Assembly: GCA_016201805.1 (NCBI GenBank)
Contig: JACQCB010000127.1
Coordinates: forward strand, 1-13,948
Direction: 5' to 3'
Length of the DNA stretch: 13,948 nt
Source of the DNA: Nitrospirota bacterium
Lineage (GTDB): Bacteria; Nitrospirota; Nitrospiria; Nitrospirales; Nitrospiraceae
Shown here: positions 1 through 6,092 of the stretch, one piece after another
Numbering within the stretch: position 1 is the first letter of the stretch
How the letters are laid out: each line of letters begins with the position of its first letter
Translations under genes and position numbers: made by a program
The notes under the pieces: model-generated
Databases searched by the model: none
The model's input: only the letters and a program-made list of their open reading frames with translations
What the model was told of the DNA's origin: nothing

Positions 1-538
1 GCAGGACCTGTTCGAGGTGCGGCAGCGACGCGCGCAACCCCGCCACCTTCCTCTGATACAACGATTCGGTCGTGACAAGGACTTTGGCCTGGCCGATCGC
101 CAGACGCGCGCGGATGGGTTCGGGGCCGAAAGCCGAGAACAACGGGCAGAAGACGCTCCGATTCTTGAAGGTGCCGAGGGCCGTGACATAGAGTTCCGGA
201 ATGCGCCCGGCCAGGACATAGACGCGATCACCCTTGCCCACGCCCAGACGCTGTAGAACATTTGCAAACCGGTTGGTCAGCTCTTCCAACCGACCATAGG
301 TATAGTCTCGAATCTCGCCGTTCTTGCCGATCCACCGCAGAGCCAGGTGATCCCGGAGAGGCCCGGCGGCATGACGATCGACGGCCTCATGCGCGATATT
401 GAGCCCCCCGCTGGGAAGCCCGTCAAGTTCGCGGCCGGCCTTGCCCCACGAAAAGATCGCCCGCACCTCCCCGTAGTCATACAGATGCGGAATGGTGCTC
501 CATTCTCGCCTCGACTTGATAATTGTTTCCCATCCCAT
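1..538 (-). CDS. acsA: Acetyl-CoA synthetase-type acyl-CoA ligase, N-terminal part (cut by window edge)
   Basis: Reading the minus strand from an ATG at 538 gives an uninterrupted frame of 179 codons running off the left edge. The product resembles the N-terminal domain of AMP-forming acetyl-CoA synthetases (AcsA type), which activate acetate to acetyl-CoA via acetyl-AMP. Visible marks are NIAHEAVDRH (residues 47-56), a YTYGRLEELTNRFANVL stretch (79-95), the GKGDRV turn (101-106) followed by RIPELYVTALGTFK, and CPLFSAFGPEPIRARL (131-146), which matches the usual PLFxAF(G/M) segment. An AAGG lies about 8-10 bases before the ATG. The AMP-binding signature and the C-terminal lysine domain lie outside the window, so substrate choice cannot be judged. 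It could be another short-chain acyl-CoA ligase. It diverges from the gene starting at 880. Confidence 0.85.
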   Translation of the reverse strand, partial: MGWETIIKSRREWSTIPHLYDYGEVRAIFSWGKAGRELDGLPSGGLNIAHEAVDRHAAGPLRDHLALRWIGKNGEIRDYTYGRLEELTNRFANVLQRLGVGKGDRVYVLAGRIPELYVTALGTFKNRSVFCPLFSAFGPEPIRARLAIGQAKVLVTTESLYQRKVAGLRASLPHLEQVL

Positions 539-879
539 CGATACAACCCTTGTTCTCAAACTGTGCAAGGGACAGACCACAACATGGTCCTGTGCTTCTG
601 CGTAAAAGACACCCTAAAACGGCCAGTTGAGCAGGGCAGAACCGGAGGGAGCCTCCACGCTGTAGCATTATTCAGCAGGCCAGACCGGAAAGACGTGGAC
701 TTTCGCGCCAAGAAATCGAGCCGGGCACCTCGGCTCTCGGCTCGACTCCGACAGGCACGTGGAATCACATCGCTTTTATGGCCGGCCGACAGAGCGGGAC
801 ATGAGCACAGTTCTTGCGTTACCTTCTCCAACATCAACGGTTACCACCTGCGGAAGGCGGCCGGCGCCGGAGATTGCCC
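539..879. other. Divergent intergenic region with inverted repeats
   Basis: This 341-base gap separates two divergent genes (538 minus and 880 plus), so it should hold both promoters. No convincing -35/-10 pair was found for either. It contains an 8-base inverted repeat, TCGAGCCG at 716-723 with CGGCTCGA at 738-745. A competing 5-base pairing (GAGCC 718-722 with GGCTC 732-736) overlaps it, so the left arm can pair with either of two right arms. A smaller repeat, CCCTTG / CAAGGG, lies at about 547-571. No credible coding frame was found; the open frames across it lack a ribosome site and recognisable motifs. Confidence 0.5.
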
Positions 880-2217
880 ATGAAGGACCCGATCAAGCTC
901 GTGATCATGGGAGCGGCCGGACGGGACTTTCACAACTTCAACGTCGTCTTTCGCGACGACCCTCGCTACCGCGTCGTCGCCTTCACCGCCGCCCAGATCC
1001 CGAACATCGAAGGGCGGCGTTATCCCCCCGGTCTGGCCGGGGCTCTCTATCCGGAGGGCATCCCGATTTATCCCGAAGAAGAATTGCCGTCTTTGATCGA
1101 GACCCATCGGATCGATCAAGTGGCCTTCGCCTACAGCGACGTCTCCCACGAGGAGGTCATGCACAAGGCCTCGCGGGTCATCGCCTATGGCGCGGACTTT
1201 CGGCTGCTCGGAGCCAGGGCCACGATGCTGGTCTCCAGCAAGCCGGTCGTTTCCATCTGCGCGGTCAGGACCGGCTGCGGCAAGAGCCCCGTGGCACGGA
1301 AAGTCGCCGCCATCTTGAAGCGAGCGGGACTGCGCATCGTCGTCGTCCGTCACCCGATGCCCTACGGCGACCTTGCCAAACAGGTCCTCCAACGTTTTGC
1401 CAGCCTCGAGGATCTACGTCGCGCCGACTGCACGATCGAGGAGATGGAGGAATATGAGCCGCACATCGTCAACGGAGACGTGGTCTATGCTGGGATAGAC
1501 TACGAACAGATTCTTCGCCAAGCGGAAGGCGAAGCCGACGTCCTCCTCTGGGATGGAGGCAACAACGACCTCCCGTTTTATGTACCGGACCTGGAACTCG
1601 TGCTGGTCGATCCGCACCGGGCCGGCCACGAACGGACCTACTTTCCGGGCGAAGCCAACTTGCTCCGTGCCGACGTCATCATCCTGACCAAGCTGGACAG
1701 CGCCGACCCAGCGCAAGTCGAAGCGGTGCGGCGCAACATCCGGTCCTGCAATCCGCAAGCGGTCGTCATTGATTCCCGCATGCCGTTGACACTGGACAAG
1801 CCGGAGCTGCTTGCGGACAAACGCGTGCTGGTCGTGGAAGACGGCCCGACCCTCACGCACGGCGGGATGGGCTTCGGCGCCGGAGTCCTGGCCGCCAGGC
1901 AATTTCACGCCGGCTCACTCGTAGACCCCAGGCCCTATGCCGTGGGAAGCCTCCAAAATATTTTCTCCGCCTATCCACAGATCGGCCCTCTCCTCCCGGC
2001 AATGGGCTACGGCCCAACACAGATACGTGAGTTGGAGGACACGATCCGGAACGTGACCTGCGATGTCGTGTTGATCGCCACGCCGATCGATTTACGCCGC
2101 GTCATCACGATCCGGCAGCCGACCTGTCGCGTCACCTACGAGTTCGAGGAAATCGGCCGCCCCACCCTGCAAGAAGTCTTGAGCGACATCGTGGACAAGG
2201 CCAAACATCATGCCTGA
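880..2217 (+). CDS. Cyclic 2,3-diphosphoglycerate synthetase-family P-loop protein
   Basis: The 445-residue product resembles the cyclic 2,3-diphosphoglycerate synthetase family, whose characterised archaeal member forms an intramolecular phosphoanhydride in 2,3-DPG using ATP. Many bacterial homologues are annotated only as GTPases, and their reaction is not established. Residues 8-21 form a Rossmann-like VIMGAAGRDFHNFN segment. A Walker A, RTGCGKS, is at 130-136, a Walker B-like VLLWDGGNND at 221-230, a TKLD at 270-273 recalling the NKxD guanine-specificity motif, and EDGPTLTHGGMGFGAG at 320-335 near the domain end. The ATG at 880 is chosen because GGAG ends about 8 bases before it; the frame stays open upstream but without a ribosome site. 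The stop overlaps the start of the carbamate kinase by 8 bases, which implies translational coupling. Family placement is fairly secure; the substrate in this organism is unknown. Confidence 0.8.
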   Translation: MKDPIKLVIMGAAGRDFHNFNVVFRDDPRYRVVAFTAAQIPNIEGRRYPPGLAGALYPEGIPIYPEEELPSLIETHRIDQVAFAYSDVSHEEVMHKASRVIAYGADFRLLGARATMLVSSKPVVSICAVRTGCGKSPVARKVAAILKRAGLRIVVVRHPMPYGDLAKQVLQRFASLEDLRRADCTIEEMEEYEPHIVNGDVVYAGIDYEQILRQAEGEADVLLWDGGNNDLPFYVPDLELVLVDPHRAGHERTYFPGEANLLRADVIILTKLDSADPAQVEAVRRNIRSCNPQAVVIDSRMPLTLDKPELLADKRVLVVEDGPTLTHGGMGFGAGVLAARQFHAGSLVDPRPYAVGSLQNIFSAYPQIGPLLPAMGYGPTQIRELEDTIRNVTCDVVLIATPIDLRRVITIRQPTCRVTYEFEEIGRPTLQEVLSDIVDKAKHHA

Positions 2218-3184
2218 GAAGATCGAAAAGATCTTGGTCGCGCTGGGCGGCAACGCCCTCGTCCAGGCCGGGCAACGCGGCGCCATCGAGGAACAAAGGG
2301 CCAACGTCTGCGAAGCCTTGGCCGATGTCGTCGGGCTGATCCGGCAAGGACATCGGGTGCTGATCACACATGGCAACGGCCCTCAGGTCGGCCACGCCCT
2401 CCTTCGAGCCGAATCGGCGCGTGGCCTGGCTTACGACCTCCCGCTGGATGTCTGCGTCGCGCAGTCGCAAGGGGAAACCGGCTACCTGATCCAGCAATGC
2501 CTCCAGAACCTGCTGCATCGAGCCGGGATCAATCACCGACCGGTTGCAACCGTGGTGACCAGGACCGTCGTGGATCGAGCCGATCCGAGGATGACCCAGC
2601 CCACCAAACCCATCGGCCCGTTCTATACCAATGACCAGGCGGCCGCAATGCGCGCAGGGGGGTGGCGGATGGTCGAGGATGCGCATCGCGGCTACCGGCG
2701 AGTGGTGTCCTCTCCTCTGCCGCTCCGCATCGTGGAAGCCGAGGTCATCCAACGGCTGGTCGAAGAAGGCGTGGTCGTTGTTGCCGTGGGCGGAGGAGGG
2801 ATTCCGGTTTCTGTCTCAGAGGACGGAGCCCTGACCGGCGTCGAGGCCGTCGTGGACAAAGACCTGGCCTCAAGCGTCCTGGCAGTGGAACTCGGCATGG
2901 ACCTGATACTCGACCTGACTTCGGTGGAACAAGTCTACCTGAACTTCGGCCAACCCCAGGCCCAACCCCTCGCCTCCCTCACGGTGACGGAAGCCAAGAC
3001 CTACCTGGCACAAGGTCACTTCGCCCCCGGCAGCATGGGGCCCAAGATCGAATCGGCGATTCATTTTCTTGAGCATGGAGGGCGGAAAGTCGTCGTGACC
3101 GAACCAGCCAAGGCCCAAGCAGCCTTGGCCGGGAAAGCCGGCACGCACATCACCCCGGACTCGCACAGAGGCCAGGCCGGCTAG
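2210..3184 (+). CDS. arcC: Carbamate kinase
   Basis: This 324-residue protein is a full-length carbamate kinase of the amino-acid kinase fold. The enzyme interconverts ATP plus carbamate with ADP plus carbamoyl phosphate in the cytoplasm, usually running toward ATP. Diagnostic segments are ALGGNAL (11-17), THGNGPQVG (53-61), PTKPIGPFYTNDQ (131-143), VVAVGGGGIPV (190-200), VDKDLASS (215-222) and FAPGSMGPKIESA (271-283). These include the conserved lysines K133, K217 and K279. The ATG at 2210 lies inside the last codons of the upstream P-loop gene, so it is probably translated by coupling. No arginine deiminase, ornithine carbamoyltransferase or cyanase gene is in view, so the source or fate of carbamoyl phosphate is not shown. 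The TAG stop shares its bases with the stop of the convergent cupredoxin gene. Confidence 0.93.
   Translation: MPEKIEKILVALGGNALVQAGQRGAIEEQRANVCEALADVVGLIRQGHRVLITHGNGPQVGHALLRAESARGLAYDLPLDVCVAQSQGETGYLIQQCLQNLLHRAGINHRPVATVVTRTVVDRADPRMTQPTKPIGPFYTNDQAAAMRAGGWRMVEDAHRGYRRVVSSPLPLRIVEAEVIQRLVEEGVVVVAVGGGGIPVSVSEDGALTGVEAVVDKDLASSVLAVELGMDLILDLTSVEQVYLNFGQPQAQPLASLTVTEAKTYLAQGHFAPGSMGPKIESAIHFLEHGGRKVVVTEPAKAQAALAGKAGTHITPDSHRGQAG
3181..3184. other. CTAG shared as stop codon by two convergent genes
   Basis: The four bases CTAG end both neighbours. Read on the plus strand, TAG (3182-3184) stops the carbamate kinase. Read on the minus strand, TAG (3183-3181) stops the cupredoxin. There is therefore no intergenic space and no dedicated terminator between the two genes, and each transcript probably runs antisense into the other's 3' end. 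Confidence 0.9.
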
Positions 3185-3621
3185 GCTGTCGGGATCTCCA
3201 GCAGAAAGAATTCCCCCTTCATCTTCGGGTGCAGGTCGCAGCGGAAGGTGAAGCTCCCGGGCCGTTCGGCTGTGAACCTGATGACCAGCGTCTTTCCCGG
3301 GTCCACATAGAATCCTTCCACCCCCTTGCCGTAGACGGCCATCCCTTCGCCATCCCCGTTGATCAACATCCCGCTCAACATCGCCGAGGTGAACCCATGC
3401 CGGACAATGTCCTGATTGCGCAAGATGATGACGGTGGGAATACCCTGCCTCACCGGAGCCGGCTGGGTCAGCAAGAAAGCCGAGTCTTTGATGGCAATCT
3501 CGATCCGCTGTTCCTGCGCCGTCCGGTTGTCGGACGTCGCCTCGGCGGCACGTCCCACCAGCAACAGGGCAACGAGACCCACCAGAACTGCAATGGTTGT
3601 ACACGAGTCAGAACGCCTCAT
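3181..3621 (-). CDS. Exported type 1 copper protein (cupredoxin-like)
   Basis: The 146-residue product starts with a basic N-terminus and a hydrophobic core (AVLVGLVALLLVG, 11-23) followed by RAAEA, a typical Sec signal peptide. The mature part is a small beta-rich domain ending in RCDLHPKMKGEFFLLEI. C128, H131 and M134 have the C-x2-H-x2-M spacing of amicyanin-type copper loops, and H75 (in VRHGF) is the likely upstream ligand, so a complete H-C-H-M type 1 site is present. It should be a periplasmic electron carrier or copper-binding protein; the partner is not known. AAGGAGAGG precedes the ATG. It lies 55 bases downstream of the zinc-ribbon gene on the same strand and is probably co-transcribed with it. 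Its stop uses the same CTAG as the stop of arcC. Confidence 0.82.
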   Translation of the reverse strand: MRRSDSCTTIAVLVGLVALLLVGRAAEATSDNRTAQEQRIEIAIKDSAFLLTQPAPVRQGIPTVIILRNQDIVRHGFTSAMLSGMLINGDGEGMAVYGKGVEGFYVDPGKTLVIRFTAERPGSFTFRCDLHPKMKGEFFLLEIPTA

Positions 3622-3676
3622 GAGCCTCTCCTTCCCCTGCTGTGCCGGCAGACCGGGATGCCGGCACGACCTCGAT

Positions 3677-3862
3677 TCAACACCCCGCTTCGGGCCGTTC
3701 TCGACGATGGGTCAAGATGATCGGATCCACGAAGTCCCCGCAGACCACGCACCGCCACCCGTCGATGTCCAGATCGCTCAGACGCTCCAACACCATCAGA
3801 CCGCCGCAACGATCACAGTGTACCGCTTGGTCCTGCTCGGTCTTGACCATCATGGTTTTCAT
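3677..3862 (-). CDS. Small two-CxxC zinc-ribbon protein
   Basis: This 61-residue protein has two CxxC knuckles, CDRC (C16, C19) and CVVC (C38, C41), 18 residues apart, around a DIDGWR segment. It looks like a single structural zinc ribbon with short tails. The start at 3862 is chosen because GAGGGAGCGAGG lies just upstream of the ATG. The longer frame upstream (to 4126) is rich in arginine and proline and has no motif, so it is read as non-coding. It is followed 55 bases later by the cupredoxin gene and preceded by a sigma-54-like promoter. Function is unknown; small zinc ribbons of this kind can be regulators, adaptors or metal-handling proteins. Confidence 0.72.
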   Translation of the reverse strand: MKTMMVKTEQDQAVHCDRCGGLMVLERLSDLDIDGWRCVVCGDFVDPIILTHRRERPEAGC

Positions 3863-3911
3863 GGCCTCGCTCCCTCTCGTTTGGCCTCCGTCCTCACACA
3901 CCGGGGGAAAC

Positions 3912-3928
3912 TGCATGTCGAATGCCAA
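3912..3928 (-). promoter_or_regulatory. Candidate sigma-54 (-24/-12) promoter for the zinc-ribbon/cupredoxin operon
   Basis: On the minus strand the sequence TTGGCATTCGACATGCAG has TGGCA in the -24 position and TGCA in the -12 position, with exactly 10 bases between the invariant GG and GC. The sigma-54 consensus is TGGCAC-N5-TTGCA, so the main departures are T for C after TGGCA and A for T at the first -12 base. A start site about 12 bases downstream would leave a leader of roughly 40 bases before the ATG at 3862. No activator gene is in the window. Confidence 0.42.
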
Positions 3929-4164
3929 GACCACAGAAGGCGGCACGACCCAAGAACCACCGAACAACAAGGCGTTACAGCGTGGAACCCGCGAGGCTGA
4001 AAAAACGAGTGGCCAAGAACGTAGCATTTCTGGACCGTGACGCGGCCACGTTGTAGCCAAACACCCCAGTATCCTTGAGGCGACAGGATCGCTTGATGGG
4101 TCCCGGCGACGCTCGCGGCGGTTCAACGCGGCCCGATGCGCGACCCGGCGGTCGAGGGCATGAT

Positions 4165-4194
4165 TTGAATTCGGTCCCCCTCGTGGGCTATATC
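4165..4194 (+). promoter_or_regulatory. Candidate sigma-70 promoter for the protease-mlaC operon
   Basis: TTGAAT (4165-4170) and TATATC (4189-4194) are separated by 18 bases and resemble -35 and -10 boxes. They lie about 73 bases upstream of the ATG at 4267. An ATGCA-N5-TGCAT inverted repeat (4195-4209) begins immediately after the -10, where a repressor could sit. Confidence 0.35.
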
Positions 4195-4225
4195 ATGCAT
4201 GGTTTGCATAAGTGTTGACGGCGTC

Positions 4226-4239
4226 CGGCGCCGGCGCCG
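4226..4239. repeat. Perfect 14-base GC palindrome in a 5' leader
   Basis: CGGCGCCGGCGCCG reads the same on both strands and lies 27 bases before the protease ATG, downstream of the candidate promoter. It could be an operator or could fold in the leader RNA. A chance GC-rich palindrome is also possible in DNA of this composition. Confidence 0.45.
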
Positions 4240-4266
4240 ACACCCATCAGCATTGAGGACAAGGAC

Positions 4267-5397
4267 ATGTCTCAAGGACCGTGGTCGTGCTTCACCGTAG
4301 CCTGTGCCATTCTGGCTCTCACGATGCCAGCCGCATCGCCCTCTGTGCGGGCCGACTGGGGCAAGCCGCTGGGAGCCGGCTCCAACGGTCCGGGGGGCCA
4401 GCCTCGACCGGTTTCCCCGCCCGCCAAGCTCGGCGCCGACGAAGCCGCCACCATCGAGGTCTTTGAAAAAGCCGCGCGGTCCGTCGTCTTCATCACGAAT
4501 ACCGCCATCCGCCGGGATTTTCTGTCGCTGAACTTGTTCGAGGTGCCGCAGGGGTCCGGGTCCGGCTTCATCTGGAACCAGGACGGCCACATCGTGACGA
4601 ACTTTCACGTCATCTACGGCGCCGACACCGTCAAGGTGGTCTTTGCCGACCAGTCCGATTTTCAGGCCCGCGTGGTCGGTATCGACCCGGACCATGACCT
4701 GGCGGTGCTCCAGATCAAGGCGCCCAAAGACAAACTCATGCCGCTGGACGTGGGGAGTTCCCATGACTTACGCGTGGGACAGAAAGTGCTGGCCATCGGC
4801 AATCCGTTCGGCCTCGACCATACGCTCACCACCGGAGTGGTCAGCGCGCTCGGCCGGACGATCAAGTCGATGACCGAACGCACCATTGAAGGTGTCATCC
4901 AGACGGACGCCGCCATCAATCCCGGCAATTCAGGCGGCCCGCTCCTCGACAGCGCCGGGCGGCTCATCGGCATCAACACCCAGATCTTCAGTCCCAGCGG
5001 CACCTTCGCAGGGATCGGTTTTGCCGTGCCGGTCGATACCGTGAATCGGATCGTCCCGCAATTGATCCAGCATGGCAAACCCATCCGGCCCGGCATCGGC
5101 GTCTCGTTGATCCCCGATGCGATTGCCGCCCGCTGGGGGATCACGGGTGTGGTGATCGGCCGCGTGGCGCCGGGAAGCGCGGCCGAGCGCGTGGGGCTTC
5201 GCGGCACGCGCGAGACCAGGAACGGCCGCATCGACCTGGGCGACGTGATCCGAAAGATCGGAGGGGAGCCGGTTGAAACGGTGGACGACCTGCACAGAAT
5301 TCTGGATCGCCACAAAGTCGGGGACCAGGTCAAGGTGGACTACGTCCGTGAAGGCCGCCAGCTGCAGGCCACCGTGACCCTGCAAGCCGTCGAGTAG
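4267..5397 (+). CDS. HtrA/DegP-type exported serine protease with one PDZ domain
   Basis: The 376-residue product has an N-terminal signal peptide (hydrophobic residues 8-24, with a likely cleavage after VRA), a proline/glycine-rich linker to about 55, a trypsin-fold domain (about 60-265) and one PDZ domain (about 272-372). The catalytic triad is complete: H114 in TNFHV, D144 in DHDLAVL and S222 in GNSGGP. NPFGLDHTLTTGVVS (179-193) and GIGFAVPVDTVN (249-260) are family hallmarks. Proteins of this family degrade or refold damaged proteins in the periplasm. The single PDZ makes it DegS/HhoA-like in layout, but the cleavable-looking leader argues against a membrane anchor. GAGG and AAGGA lie upstream of the ATG. 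The mlaC-like gene follows after 33 bases and is probably in the same operon. Confidence 0.93.
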   Translation: MSQGPWSCFTVACAILALTMPAASPSVRADWGKPLGAGSNGPGGQPRPVSPPAKLGADEAATIEVFEKAARSVVFITNTAIRRDFLSLNLFEVPQGSGSGFIWNQDGHIVTNFHVIYGADTVKVVFADQSDFQARVVGIDPDHDLAVLQIKAPKDKLMPLDVGSSHDLRVGQKVLAIGNPFGLDHTLTTGVVSALGRTIKSMTERTIEGVIQTDAAINPGNSGGPLLDSAGRLIGINTQIFSPSGTFAGIGFAVPVDTVNRIVPQLIQHGKPIRPGIGVSLIPDAIAARWGITGVVIGRVAPGSAAERVGLRGTRETRNGRIDLGDVIRKIGGEPVETVDDLHRILDRHKVGDQVKVDYVREGRQLQATVTLQAVE

Positions 5398-5430
5398 CGG
5401 CCCTATGGAATGAACCTAAAGGAGATGCCC

Positions 5431-6087
5431 GTGGCCTTATCAATCAAGAATGCGAGGCACGTCCTGCGAGGCGCCCTATGGGGAGCCGCAGCCGCGCTCG
5501 TTCTTGCCGGGGGAGCGCCGGCGACAGCCGCCGAGACTCCCACCGAGGCGGTCCGCAGCACGGTCAACGACGTCATCCGTCTCCTCAGCGACGAAGAATT
5601 GAAGCAACCGGCCCAGTCGGAGAAGCGGCGCAAGCTGGTCGAGGAAGCCGTCGGGCAACGTTTCGACTACGAGGAACTGGCCAAGCGGTCCCTGGCCGCG
5701 CAGTGGAACAAACTGAGCCAGGCGGAACGGCAGGAATTCGTCGACTTGTTCAAATCGCTCCTCTCGAATACCTACGGCGACAAAATCGAGGGGTACGCGG
5801 GCGAACAAGTCCATTACCTCAAGGAACGGCTCGAAGGCGCCTATGCCGAGGTCCAGACCAAGGTCAGTTCGAACAAAACGGACGTGCCCCTGGACTACCG
5901 CCTGCTGAACAAGTCGGGCGACTGGCGTGTCTACGACGTCGTGGTCGATGGGGTGAGTCTGGTCAAAAATTACCGAGGCCAGTTCGAGCGGATCATCAAG
6001 ACCGAGTCCTACGCGGCCCTGGTGGAGAAGCTCCGCAAGAAGTCGGCGGACATCAAAGCCCCGCCGTCGAAAGCCAAAGGAAACTGA
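5431..6087 (+). CDS. MlaC-family periplasmic phospholipid-binding protein
   Basis: The 218-residue product has a signal peptide (about residues 1-34, ending in APATAA) and the body of the MlaC/Ttg2D family. Recognisable parts are FDYEELAKRSL, the QAERQEFVDLFKSLLSNTYGDKI helix region, the LDYRLL-GDWRVYDVVVDGVSLVKNYRGQF core and a lysine-rich tail. MlaC shuttles phospholipids between the inner-membrane MlaFEDB complex and the outer-membrane lipoprotein MlaA. The GTG at 5431 is preferred because TAAAGGAG ends 6 bases before it. An in-frame ATG at 5410 would put the ribosome site inside the gene. No mlaA, B, D, E or F gene is in the window. It sits between two trypsin-fold genes, 33 bases after the first and 5 before the second, so the three probably form one operon. 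Confidence 0.88.
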   Translation: MALSIKNARHVLRGALWGAAAALVLAGGAPATAAETPTEAVRSTVNDVIRLLSDEELKQPAQSEKRRKLVEEAVGQRFDYEELAKRSLAAQWNKLSQAERQEFVDLFKSLLSNTYGDKIEGYAGEQVHYLKERLEGAYAEVQTKVSSNKTDVPLDYRLLNKSGDWRVYDVVVDGVSLVKNYRGQFERIIKTESYAALVEKLRKKSADIKAPPSKAKGN

Positions 6088-6092
6088 GCCTC

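Larger units (their letters stand above)
3863..4266. other. Divergent intergenic region with candidate promoters and palindromes
   Basis: About 404 bases separate the zinc-ribbon gene (minus) from the HtrA-type protease (plus). No convincing gene was found in it. It holds a -24/-12-like element for the minus-strand operon (3912-3928), a sigma-70-like promoter for the protease (4165-4194), an ATGCA/TGCAT inverted repeat (4195-4209), and a perfect 14-base GC palindrome (4226-4239). A long-spaced inverted pair, GTGGCC at 4009-4014 and GGCCAC at 4044-4049, sits upstream of the -24/-12 element, where an activator site would be expected. Its spacing is too loose to name it one. Confidence 0.5.

Noticed and set aside
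759..1457. Plus-strand frame overlapping the P-loop gene
   Set aside because: Arginine/serine-rich shadow frame; the other frame encodes the recognised family.
3863..4126. Upstream extension of the zinc-ribbon frame on the minus strand
   Set aside because: Arginine/proline-rich without motif, and the internal ATG at 3862 has a good ribosome site; it also contains the sigma-54-like element.
215..4215. Scattered TTGAC-like boxes, e.g. 4215-4220
   Set aside because: No acceptable -10 at 16-18 bases, so not called as promoters.
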